Positions 7,882-14,308 of a stretch of DNA of 17,807 nucleotides are shown piece by piece; the first letter of the stretch is position 1, and each line of letters starts with the position of its first letter. This DNA comes from Gammaproteobacteria bacterium. GTDB lineage: Bacteria > Pseudomonadota > Gammaproteobacteria > Pseudomonadales > Pseudohongiellaceae. The notes under the pieces were generated by a model, which was not told the origin of the DNA, searched no databases, and saw nothing but the letters and a program-made list of their open reading frames with translations. The position numbers and the translations under genes are program-made. The stretch covers positions 1 through 17,807 of the forward strand of contig PWQG01000183.1 in NCBI GenBank assembly GCA_003556835.1, read 5' to 3'.

Positions 7882-8340
7882 ATGAAGACACAGACAAAAC
7901 AGATATTGGACAGGGCGCAGACCATCTGCCGTGACGCTGGCGTCCGCCTGACGGAAAAGCGCAAACGGGTATTACAGGTGGTCATCCAGGCCAAAGAACC
8001 TCTTTCGGCCTACCAGATCGCTGACGCCTACCGGGAGGAGCACGGCGAATCCCTGTCCGTGATGTCGATCTACCGGATGCTTAACTTCCTGAAAGAAAAC
8101 AATCTGGTACACCGGCTGGAAACCACCAACCAGTACCTCTCCTGCTCGCATATCACCTGCGATCATCAGCATGAAGTGCCCCAATTCCTGATCTGCGACC
8201 ATTGCCAGGGTGTGAGTGAGGTGGGCATCCGCAAGGAAATATTCAACGAGCTGAACGAGAACATCAAGGGCACCGGCTTCCAGATGGCCCGCCAGCAATT
8301 CGAATTTCACGGCACCTGCGATCACTGTCGCGAGCAATAG
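7882..8340 (+). CDS. zur: Zinc uptake regulator Zur (Fur family)
   Basis: Second Fur-family repressor in the window, 152 residues. The zinc ligands known from E. coli Zur align with little or no shift: His77 and Cys88 at identical positions, a His in the 95-97 stretch, and Glu113 for the regulatory site. The structural site is Cys105/Cys108 and Cys146/Cys149, both as CDHC. The segment LVHRLETTNQY resembles the E. coli counterpart closely. This pattern differs from the Fur encoded just upstream, which has HHDH. It likely represses zinc-uptake genes when zinc is plentiful. It follows bamE by 37 bp on the same strand, with only a weak ribosome site, suggesting co-transcription. No znuABC gene is present in this window. 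Confidence 0.82.
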   Translation: MKTQTKQILDRAQTICRDAGVRLTEKRKRVLQVVIQAKEPLSAYQIADAYREEHGESLSVMSIYRMLNFLKENNLVHRLETTNQYLSCSHITCDHQHEVPQFLICDHCQGVSEVGIRKEIFNELNENIKGTGFQMARQQFEFHGTCDHCREQ

Positions 8341-8350
8341 CACTCGCGGC
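8327..8350 (+). terminator. Possible weak terminator after zur
   Basis: An 8-bp stem with one G-T pair (arms 8327-8334 and 8343-8350, 8-nt loop) spans the zur stop codon in the 46-bp gap to the convergent cytochrome gene. No clear T-run follows, so it is a weak candidate. Confidence 0.3.
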
Positions 8351-8386
8351 ATTCCCTATATCCTTCTGACGACCAAGCCAATATCG

Positions 8387-8899
8387 CTACTGGATCGATA
8401 CCGGTGGCAGAGGTGACAGCTCGCCAAACATGTCCATTGTCGGCAGATCCGGTTTGAAGGCCATATGGCAGGCTTCGCAGCTTTCCACCAGCTCATCGCC
8501 GGCTCGGCGGATCAGGGTCCCGTCCTGAGAGCGGGCAGCGTTCACTGCGCGACGCCCGGCATCGCTCATCTGCTGCGCAAAGGTGTTCCACGCCGGATCG
8601 GAAACCCACTCGTCATCGAGAGGACCAGTGCCGGGAAACTGCAATAGAGCGCCCCCCACCTGGACCTGATAGGCCCGGTGTTCGACGTCCCGCCACTCCG
8701 AGTCGGTTTGGGGGGCATCCCAATCCGCCTGCCAGATCGGGTCGGCAGCGTGATTGACCAGTGCCACCATCACCTCATTGAGACTGATCGGCAGACGAAC
8801 CTGCTCTTCAGTTGGCGCTTCCTGTTCCGGGGAACAAGCCGCCACCAGCAGCGCGAGGGCTGTCAATACAAGGGGTTGCCTTCTGATTGATCGCATCAT
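8387..8899 (-). CDS. Cytochrome c'-like lipoprotein
   Basis: Predicted c-type cytochrome of 170 residues, exported and lipid-anchored. The N-terminus MMRSIRRQP leads into a hydrophobic stretch ending in a lipobox, LVAAC, with Cys22 as the likely lipidation site. One haem-attachment motif, CEACH, lies near the C-terminus (141-145) within VESCEACHMAFKP. This placement and wording are typical of the four-helix cytochrome c' class rather than of class I cytochromes c. The start was set at the tandem ATG at 8899, because AGGAGA lies 5 nt before it. It sits on the same strand as the ArsA-like gene, 106 bp downstream, with its own candidate promoter. Its electron partner is unknown; a role in gas or metal binding is only a guess. 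Confidence 0.8.
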   Translation of the reverse strand: MMRSIRRQPLVLTALALLVAACSPEQEAPTEEQVRLPISLNEVMVALVNHAADPIWQADWDAPQTDSEWRDVEHRAYQVQVGGALLQFPGTGPLDDEWVSDPAWNTFAQQMSDAGRRAVNAARSQDGTLIRRAGDELVESCEACHMAFKPDLPTMDMFGELSPLPPVSIQ

Positions 8900-8949
8900 T
8901 GTTTCTCCTGAATGGGCCATGGATACAGATCGTCTGGCTCCTCGAAGCC

Positions 8950-8978
8950 ACTATAATGCAAATCAGTTCAGCGGCAAA
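8950..8978 (-). promoter_or_regulatory. Candidate promoter of the cytochrome gene
   Basis: On the minus strand, TATAGT (8950-8955, 5 of 6 -10 bases) lies 17 bp after TTTGCC (8973-8978, a weak -35). The pair sits about 50 bp upstream of the cytochrome start, in the gap after the ArsA-like gene. Confidence 0.35.
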
Positions 8979-9005
8979 ACCTTACACCGCCTTGTATGAT
9001 CGAGA

Positions 9006-10001
9006 TCAAGGCGCCGGCCCAAGCAGTTCGGCAAAGCGTCGCAGTGCATCCAGGCCGCTGACATCGTGCGCGGCCAGAGGCAGGTCAAAGCGGGGCAGTG
9101 CACCCAGCGATGCGTCCAGCATGGCCATGTACTGCTCCTCCTGATCCCGGCGCTCCTTCAGAAAGGGATCCTGCACATCGGCCGGCAGTCGTTTGTTCAC
9201 TACCAGCGCACCGGTATGCACGCCGCTGCGCTCCAGCTGCTCATGCAATTCAATGCTTTCCAGCACGGGCATGCGCTCTGCAGCCAGAACAATCACGAAA
9301 GCCGTACGCGCGGTATCCGCCAGGCTCTCCCTCAGGCCTGTAAAGCGCTGCTTGCGACGGTTCAACAGCCTGCGGATTCGGGATTCCCGATCTTCCCCCG
9401 GCTCTTCGTCCCCGCCACCAAACATCTTGTTACTGACACTGTTGTCACGCCCCAGGTTGCGTAATACGGCATTGAAGCGATCCGACTTCTCCCGACGCTT
9501 GATCAGGCCCTCGGTCCATACCGACATCATCTCGGGCAGCGCCATCAACCTGGCCGTGTGACCGGAGGGAGCCGTGTCGAACACCACCAGGTCGTAGTCC
9601 CTGGCCTGCTCCACCACCTCGGCTATCCGCTCCAGCAATGCCGCCTCCTGCATGCCCGGAGCGTCACGGGAGAGGGCCATGTGTTTATCAACCTCAGCCG
9701 AAAGATGCACCGGCATCAAGCGACGCAAAGCCGCACCCACCTCCTTCAGATGAGCTTCAACCGTGCTTTCCGGGTCCAGCTCGAGCCCATCCAGCCCGGG
9801 GGATAGCCGCACCGGCTGTGGCCCGATACTGCGATCAAAAAGATGCCCGAGATTATGGGCCGGATCGGTGGATACCAGCAGCACACGCTGGCCGCGGTCT
9901 GCCATACGCAAGGCAGTGGCGGCAGAAACGGTGGTCTTGCCCACACCTCCCTTGCCGCCAAAAAAAAGAATGTTACGTGACGCGGCCAGGCTCAGCAGCA
10001 T
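9006..10001 (-). CDS. ArsA/Get3-like ATPase, single domain, without cysteines
   Basis: Soluble P-loop ATPase of the SIMIBI class, 331 residues, one ATPase domain. The deviant Walker A is GGKGGVGKTT (15-24) with signature lysines 17 and 22. Switch I is STDPAHN (44-50) and switch II is DTAPSGHT (142-149); the ArsA-type PGMQEA motif and VVNKRLP are also present. I find no cysteine in the whole protein. It therefore lacks the thiols that bind arsenite in ArsA and the CxxC zinc site of eukaryotic Get3. No arsB, arsC or arsR is nearby, so an arsenite pump role is unlikely. Its ATG overlaps the end of the upstream CC-ending protein gene by 10 nt, implying translational coupling and probably a shared function. 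Client or cargo is unknown. Confidence 0.88.
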   Translation of the reverse strand: MLLSLAASRNILFFGGKGGVGKTTVSAATALRMADRGQRVLLVSTDPAHNLGHLFDRSIGPQPVRLSPGLDGLELDPESTVEAHLKEVGAALRRLMPVHLSAEVDKHMALSRDAPGMQEAALLERIAEVVEQARDYDLVVFDTAPSGHTARLMALPEMMSVWTEGLIKRREKSDRFNAVLRNLGRDNSVSNKMFGGGDEEPGEDRESRIRRLLNRRKQRFTGLRESLADTARTAFVIVLAAERMPVLESIELHEQLERSGVHTGALVVNKRLPADVQDPFLKERRDQEEQYMAMLDASLGALPRFDLPLAAHDVSGLDALRRFAELLGPAP

Positions 10002-10288
10002 GAGACATGATCCAGCGGAGAGCGTTCCATTCCCATGCGTTTATGCCAATCATGGAAGCGGTCATATACGACCGGCAGCAGTTCCATTGTGTAATAGGCG
10101 GTCGGATTGGGCACACCCAGGGTCTCGGAGAAGACCATCAGCATGAACAGATCGTCTTCGTCCCGCTGTGCACGAGCGAAGGATTGTCGATACGGCGCCA
10201 CGTAGAACTCGCGCAGCCCCTGTTCCAGTTTCTGCAGGAAGCCGGCTTGGGGAACCGACTTTCCCGGCTTACCATTCTGCTCACTCAT
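9992..10288 (-). CDS. Small protein ending in Cys-Cys, ArsA partner (cory-CC-star type)
   Basis: Protein of 98 residues with no signal peptide. Visible features are FYVAPYRQSFARAQRDEDD, a moderately hydrophobic middle (LFMLMVFSETLG), PTAYYTMELLP, and the ending DHVSCC-stop. The only cysteines are the last two residues. From memory, proteins of this type next to ArsA-like ATPases are annotated cory-CC-star; I could not check this. The gene overlaps ratB by 4 nt (ATGA) and the ArsA-like gene by 10 nt, so the CC codons lie inside the overlap with the ATPase start. The terminal Cys pair could bind a metal or metalloid, or dock on the cysteine-free ATPase. Function is unknown; the gene being real is well supported by the double overlap. 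Confidence 0.78.
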   Translation of the reverse strand: MSEQNGKPGKSVPQAGFLQKLEQGLREFYVAPYRQSFARAQRDEDDLFMLMVFSETLGVPNPTAYYTMELLPVVYDRFHDWHKRMGMERSPLDHVSCC

Positions 10289-10614
10289 TTCTGCTTCCTG
10301 TTGGTTTTCGCTTTTGCTGCGCGGGCCAGGCGCGCCTGCTTGGGATCAATCTGCAAGGGGCGGTAGAGCTCCACCCGGTCACCGGGTTCCAACACATATT
10401 CCGCCGGCAGGGGGCGAACCCGCCCATCCAGTGGCTGGGAAAAAATTCCCATGGCAGCGGTCTCCGGATCCACGCCCGGAAACTCCTCCTCAAGCCCGGC
10501 CTGTCGCACGGCCTCCAGGGCGGAGCAGCCGGCTGGCACCTGCAGCTTGCGAATCAGTTGTCGATCCGGCAATGCGTAGGCCACCTCGACTTCCATGAAC
10601 CGTTTCGCACTCAC
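10285..10614 (-). CDS. ratB: RatB/RnfH family protein (UPF0125)
   Basis: Small ubiquitin-fold-like protein of 109 residues. VEVAYALPDRQ near the N-terminus and GDRVELYRPLQIDPKQAR near the C-terminus are the two family signatures, closely resembling E. coli RatB (RnfH, YfjF). A basic tail (AKAKTNRKQK) ends it. The molecular role is unclear; in E. coli it forms a gene pair with ratA. The predicted start is a GTG overlapping the ratA stop by 4 nt; an in-frame ATG six codons later is possible but would shorten the conserved N-terminus. It overlaps the next gene by 4 nt. The whole run is evidently one transcript. Confidence 0.9.
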   Translation of the reverse strand: MSAKRFMEVEVAYALPDRQLIRKLQVPAGCSALEAVRQAGLEEEFPGVDPETAAMGIFSQPLDGRVRPLPAEYVLEPGDRVELYRPLQIDPKQARLARAAKAKTNRKQK

Positions 10615-11054
10615 CTGCCATCTCCACTGTACACGCTGTCAGCCCTGCGCACCATGTCGTCCACCAGGGCATTGGCCGTTGGCTCGAACAGCTTTTTCAA
10701 GGCCTTACCCAACAGACCGCTGGAGAAGGCGAATTCCATTCGCAATGTGACCTTACAGGCAGAATCGGTCAGTTCCCGAAATTCCCAGCGCGCCCCGAAA
10801 CGGCTGAACGGTCCCTCCACCAGCGACATATCCATCATCTCATGAGGGACCAGCCGGTTGCGGGTGGTGAAGGACTGCCGGATACCGGCCTTGCCCAGGG
10901 TCAGCCGACCCACCAGTTCATCTCCGCTGCGCTCAAGCACCTGAGCGTCCAGGCAACCGGACATGAATTCGGGGTAGCGCTCTATATCATTGACCAGATC
11001 ATACATCTGCCGGGCGGTATACGGCACCAGGGCACTACGTTCAATAACAGTCAT
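10611..11054 (-). CDS. ratA: RatA family protein (START/COQ10-like domain)
   Basis: Protein of 147 residues covering a single START-like, polyketide-cyclase/COQ10 fold. Characteristic segments are SALVPYTARQMYDLVNDIERYPEF at the N-terminus (only the outer parts are diagnostic: VPY and DIERYPEF) and the C-terminal helix FEPTANALVDDMVRRAD. In E. coli the homologue was reported to block 70S ribosome assembly, while COQ10 homologues assist ubiquinone function, so either role is possible here. AGGATCG precedes the ATG. It follows the symporter gene by 15 bp and overlaps ratB by 4 nt. In E. coli ratA is divergent from smpB; here a transporter gene lies between them. Confidence 0.93.
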   Translation of the reverse strand: MTVIERSALVPYTARQMYDLVNDIERYPEFMSGCLDAQVLERSGDELVGRLTLGKAGIRQSFTTRNRLVPHEMMDMSLVEGPFSRFGARWEFRELTDSACKVTLRMEFAFSSGLLGKALKKLFEPTANALVDDMVRRADSVYSGDGR

Positions 11055-11069
11055 GCGATCCTGTTTCTG

Positions 11070-12503
11070 TCAGAGGCCGAAAACAGCCAGGAGATTGACA
11101 GCAAAATACTTCTCTGCCACGGAGTTGATGAAAACGAACAGCAATACCACCGGCACAAAGGTTCGCAGTGAAAAGTTGATATAACGATCCGTCCAGGAAC
11201 CACGGAAAGATTCGTGACCCACTGACAGCTCACCCGTAAAACCGGCCTGTCGCCAGCGCCAGGCGCAGAATGTACAGACCAGGAAGCCCACCAGGGGCAG
11301 GATGACCTCGGAGAAAGTGTCGGCAATCAGATCGAAGAAGGATCGGGAGCCACCGCCATAGGGAATGAAGTCCGTGAAAAATGACGACATGCCAAAAGAC
11401 AGGGCAGCACCCACCGAGAACAGACTCACCAGCCCGGCCTGTGTCAGCACCGCCTTGCGCCGCGAGAAATCCCACTCATCGATCATATAGGAAATCGGGA
11501 TCTCCAGTATCGAAACCATCGACGTCATAGCGGCGAAAAGAACCAGGGCGAAAAACACTGAAGCGGCGACACTGGCTCCGAAATAACCCACCACGTCCTG
11601 CATGGACAGGAAAATCTGTGGCAGGTAGGTGAAAATGAGTCCGACACTGCTGGTGGAGAGATCATCCGGATCGGTGCCCGGATCAAAGGCAAATATGGCC
11701 GGCAGGATCAGCAGGCCCGCCAGGAAGGCAATACTGGTATCGGCAATCGCGACCATCTTGCCGGACTCGACAATACGGTCCTTGCGGCTGAAATACGAAC
11801 CGTAGGTGATCAGGATACCCATGCCCAGGGACAGCGAGAAAAAGGCCTGGTTCAGGGCGCCATTGATGACACCACCATCGAGTTGGCTGAAATCGGGAAC
11901 CAGGTAATAGCGGATACCCAGCCCGGCATTCTCCAGGGTCATCACAAACAGGATCAATCCTATCAGCATCACGGCCAGGGTAGGCATCAACACCCGGGCC
12001 ATGCGCTCAATACCACCCTTGACCCCACCCAGCAGTATGGTGAAGAGAATAATCTGCAGGAATACGAAAGGAATGAACAGCGTCGGGGAACCCACCACCT
12101 GCTCGAAGGTCGCCGGATCAGCCAGTGTATCCAGGCCGCCACTCAAGGACCGCATCAGGTAGATGAGAATCCATACGGTGACAATGGTATAGAAAACGGC
12201 AATCATGAATGGCGTCAGGATCGCCAGCTTGCCTGCCAGGCGCCAGCCGCGATGTCCGCCGGACAGGGCCGAGAACGCGCCTACGGGGTTACGTTGTGTA
12301 TTCCGGCCCATGGCAATCTCTGCCAGCAGCACAGGGAAACAGATCAGGGCCACGAACAGCAGGTAGACAAAGAGAAAGACCCCTCCGCCATTTTTCGAGG
12401 CCATGACCGGAAAGGCCACCAGGTTGCCAAGACCGATCGCCGAACCGGCGGCCGCCAGCACAAATCCCAATCTGGAGCTGAACTGCCCGCGAGCTGTGGC
12501 CAT
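11070..12503 (-). CDS. Sodium-dependent transporter, SLC6/NSS family
   Basis: Inner-membrane sodium symporter of 477 residues, probably for an amino acid or related solute. The family hallmark is at the N-terminus: AAAGSAIGLGN followed by FPVMASKNGGGVF, which forms the unwound first helix that binds sodium and substrate. About 11-12 hydrophobic segments are visible, as in LeuT relatives. In LeuT an arginine (Arg30) follows GNFL; here the matching stretch is GNLVAFP, so the position is Ala. Loss of that gate residue may alter substrate handling, but this rests on alignment by eye. AAGAGGA precedes the ATG. It heads the minus-strand run with ratA and has a good promoter. The substrate cannot be told. 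Confidence 0.92.
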   Translation of the reverse strand: MATARGQFSSRLGFVLAAAGSAIGLGNLVAFPVMASKNGGGVFLFVYLLFVALICFPVLLAEIAMGRNTQRNPVGAFSALSGGHRGWRLAGKLAILTPFMIAVFYTIVTVWILIYLMRSLSGGLDTLADPATFEQVVGSPTLFIPFVFLQIILFTILLGGVKGGIERMARVLMPTLAVMLIGLILFVMTLENAGLGIRYYLVPDFSQLDGGVINGALNQAFFSLSLGMGILITYGSYFSRKDRIVESGKMVAIADTSIAFLAGLLILPAIFAFDPGTDPDDLSTSSVGLIFTYLPQIFLSMQDVVGYFGASVAASVFFALVLFAAMTSMVSILEIPISYMIDEWDFSRRKAVLTQAGLVSLFSVGAALSFGMSSFFTDFIPYGGGSRSFFDLIADTFSEVILPLVGFLVCTFCAWRWRQAGFTGELSVGHESFRGSWTDRYINFSLRTFVPVVLLFVFINSVAEKYFAVNLLAVFGL

Positions 12504-12583
12504 GGCATCCTCTTGTTATTGCAGTATGTTTGCCGGGAAGTACCGCATCCTGCGAAAGTGCACTGACACGGGCGTATCGACGG

Positions 12584-12613
12584 ATTCTAGCAGCGCCAAA
12601 AACTGCCGGTCAA
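12584..12613 (-). promoter_or_regulatory. Sigma-70 promoter of the symporter-ratA cluster
   Basis: On the minus strand TTGACC (12608-12613) and TAGAAT (12584-12589), spaced 18 bp, each match 5 of 6 consensus bases. They lie about 80 bp upstream of the symporter ATG. With gaps of 15 bp or overlaps, this could drive the symporter, ratA, ratB, the CC protein and the ArsA-like gene. Confidence 0.6.
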
Positions 12614-12670
12614 TTCAATACTTTCCGGCTGTTTTCCCTCTGCCCCGTAGTGAAAGACGTCTTCCCGGTA

Positions 12671-12676
12671 TATAAT
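12671..12676 (+). promoter_or_regulatory. Consensus -10 box just before smpB
   Basis: A perfect TATAAT ends only 8 nt before the smpB ATG. No convincing -35 lies 16-18 bp upstream, and no Shine-Dalgarno sequence lies between the box and the ATG. If used, the transcript would start at or within 1-3 nt of the ATG, giving an almost leaderless mRNA. Confidence 0.5.
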
Positions 12677-12684
12677 CCGCCGCC

Positions 12685-13167
12685 ATGGCCAAAGCAAAGA
12701 AAAGCAAAGCACCCGACACCACCATCGTCCAGAACAAGAAAGCCCGGCATGATTTTTTCGTCGAAGACACCTTCGAAGCCGGCATTGCCCTGGAAGGCTG
12801 GGAGGTCAAAAGCCTGCGCGAGAAGAAAGTGCAGCTGGTGGACAGTTATGTCCTGATCAAGGACGGGGAAGCCTGGCTGCTGGGCTGCAATATCACTCCC
12901 CTGAACACTGCCAGTACCCATGTGGTGGCTGATCCGGCCCGCACCAAGAAGCTACTCCTGCACAAAAAGGAGCTGGCCAGGCTCTTCTCCAAGACCCAGG
13001 ATAAAGGGCACACCTGTGTGGCCCTCAAGCTGTATTGGAAAGGTCACCTGATCAAGTGCCTGATTGGCCTTGCGCAGGGCAAGAAAGAACATGACAAGCG
13101 CTCCACCACCAAGGATCGCGAGTGGAACATCCAGAAGCAGCGCATCCTGAGGCAACACAACAAATGA
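12685..13167 (+). CDS. smpB: SsrA-binding protein SmpB
   Basis: RNA-binding partner of tmRNA, needed for rescue of stalled ribosomes. The protein has 160 residues, the same as E. coli. Signatures are NKKARHDFF, then EAGIALEGWEVKSLR, then DSYVLIKDGEAWL, and ASTHVVADPARTKKLLLH. The basic C-terminal tail GKKEHDKRSTTKDREW reads into the mRNA channel. The start aligns with the usual N-terminus (MAKAKKSK). It overlaps the HAD phosphatase by 4 nt, and its RNA partner ssrA lies only 718 bp downstream on the same strand. There is no ribosome site upstream. Confidence 0.98.
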   Translation: MAKAKKSKAPDTTIVQNKKARHDFFVEDTFEAGIALEGWEVKSLREKKVQLVDSYVLIKDGEAWLLGCNITPLNTASTHVVADPARTKKLLLHKKELARLFSKTQDKGHTCVALKLYWKGHLIKCLIGLAQGKKEHDKRSTTKDREWNIQKQRILRQHNK

Positions 13168-13814
13168 GTTATAAGGCAGTGATTTTCGATTGGGACGGAA
13201 CCGTGGTGGATTCGGCCGACCACATCACTGACTGCCTGCTCTATGCCTCGGGCCAGGCCGGCCTGCCTCCGCTCGATCGGACCAGCTACAAGAACATCAT
13301 CGGCCTGGGCCTCATGGAAGCGCTCAGCACGCTCTACCCCGGCATCGAACAGGATCAGATCCTGACCATGCGCGAAGCCTACAGCAAACGCTTCATCGAG
13401 AAAGCCACCACACCGGAACACATCTTCCCGGGCATGATCGAGGTCCTGCGTGACCTGGGCCTGGACGATCGGCAGTGCGCCGTGGCAACCGGCAAAAGCC
13501 GCCGCGGTCTGGATCGGGCCTTCCGCTCCACCGAACTGCAGCATTATTTCAGCGCCAGCCGCTGTGCCGACGAGACCCGGTCCAAGCCGGATCCGGCCAT
13601 GCTGCAAGAGTTGCTGGGGCACTACGGACTGGAACCACGGGACGCAGTGATGATCGGCGACACCAGCTATGACCTGGAAATGGCACGACGCATCAATATG
13701 CCTGCTATCGGTGTACATTGGGGTGTGCACGACCCGGACACCTTGAAAAAGCAACAACCCGTGGCCATTGTAGAAACTATGGATGAGTTGCGGCAGGCCC
13801 TGCGCCTGATCTGA
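13164..13814 (+). CDS. HAD-IA family phosphatase (phosphoglycolate-phosphatase-like)
   Basis: Haloacid-dehalogenase superfamily hydrolase of 216 residues with all four motifs. Motif I is DWDGT (9-13, nucleophile Asp9 and acid/base Asp11), motif II is Thr109 in VATGKS, motif III is Lys141 in SKPDP, and motif IV is GDTSYD (165-170). The helical cap between residues 15 and 85 or so is of the C1 type, as in Gph and related phosphatases. The start MSYKAVIFDWDGT overlaps the smpB stop as ATGA, so the two are translationally coupled; the longer in-frame start would lie inside smpB and is not supported. The substrate is not predictable; phosphoglycolate or another small phosphate ester is plausible. 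Confidence 0.9.
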   Translation: MSYKAVIFDWDGTVVDSADHITDCLLYASGQAGLPPLDRTSYKNIIGLGLMEALSTLYPGIEQDQILTMREAYSKRFIEKATTPEHIFPGMIEVLRDLGLDDRQCAVATGKSRRGLDRAFRSTELQHYFSASRCADETRSKPDPAMLQELLGHYGLEPRDAVMIGDTSYDLEMARRINMPAIGVHWGVHDPDTLKKQQPVAIVETMDELRQALRLI

Positions 13815-13861
13815 ACACAGTTCGGAACCGCTGAAAGAAAAACGCGGCATCCACTGTCTTA

Positions 13862-13870
13862 TGCTATGAT
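13862..13870 (+). promoter_or_regulatory. Extended -10 promoter of ssrA
   Basis: TGCTATGAT contains an extended -10 (TGn) followed by TATGAT, 5 of 6 matches to TATAAT. It ends 15 nt before the mature tmRNA 5' end, leaving a short leader for processing. No clear -35 lies upstream, as often allowed for extended -10 promoters. Confidence 0.6.
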
Positions 13871-13885
13871 AGACTGGAATCACAT

Positions 13886-14249
13886 GGGGGCGATTCGGAT
13901 TCGACGCCGGCATCGAAACCCAAGGTGCATGTCGAGAGGGTATAGACTCTCGTAAAACAATCTATGCAACTTAAATAGTTGCCAACGACGAAAACTACGC
14001 TCTAGCAGCCTAAAAGCGCTTGCTAGCGGTCGCCCCGGGATGCCCGTAAACCGGTGTTTTGCGACTGTCATATAGAACGGGATCGCCAGTGGATCGTGCT
14101 TGACGTGAAGCGGTTAAAAAGTATCAAGCTCGCCCAAATCGCCCTGCCCGTCGGGCCGATACGGGTTAACTCAATAGACGTGCGCTAAACATGTAGAGCC
14201 AAGGGTAGAGAGCTGGCGGACGGGGGTTCAACTCCCCCCGCCTCCACCA
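13886..14249 (+). ncRNA. ssrA: tmRNA (transfer-messenger RNA), one-piece
   Basis: 364-nt tmRNA, nearly the E. coli length. The 5' end GGGGGCG pairs with CGCCTCC before the discriminator A and encoded CCA, giving a 7-bp acceptor stem with a G-U at the third pair, the alanine identity element. The T-arm has a GGGGG/CCCCC stem around TTCAACT. The conserved 5' stretch ATTCGACG and AAACCCAAGGTGCATG match E. coli tmRNA closely. The tag reading frame starts with resume codon GCC at 13981 and ends TAA at 14011-14013, encoding ANDENYALAA, a typical gammaproteobacterial degradation tag ending in ALAA. The 3' CCA end is a common island insertion site elsewhere, but no integrase follows here. Confidence 0.98.
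13981..14013 (+). other. tmRNA tag-peptide reading frame
   Basis: Ten sense codons GCC to GCC followed by TAA, encoding ANDENYALAA. The final ALAA is the part recognised by ClpXP and other proteases. This frame is read by the ribosome after it switches from the stalled mRNA to tmRNA. Confidence 0.95.
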
Positions 14250-14273
14250 AACACCGATCCACGCAAGATTCTG

Positions 14274-14299
14274 AAACCCGCTGAACAGGCGGGTTTTTT
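14274..14299 (+). terminator. Intrinsic terminator of ssrA
   Basis: AAACCCGC (14274-14281) pairs with GCGGGTTT (14289-14296) across a 7-nt loop, followed by a run of six T. It lies 24 nt after the tmRNA CCA end. The ferritin-like gene converges from the other side with its stop 10 nt away. Confidence 0.88.
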
Positions 14300-14308
14300 A
14301 TTGCCTTT

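Noticed and set aside
9006..10001. Arsenite-efflux ATPase (ArsA) role.
   Set aside because: Single domain, no cysteines, and no arsB, arsC, arsD or arsR nearby; better treated as an ArsA/Get3-like ATPase of unknown cargo.
14225..14308. tmRNA 3' end as a genomic-island attachment site.
   Set aside because: No integrase, no second copy of the 3' end in the window, and a normal terminator followed by an ordinary chromosomal gene.
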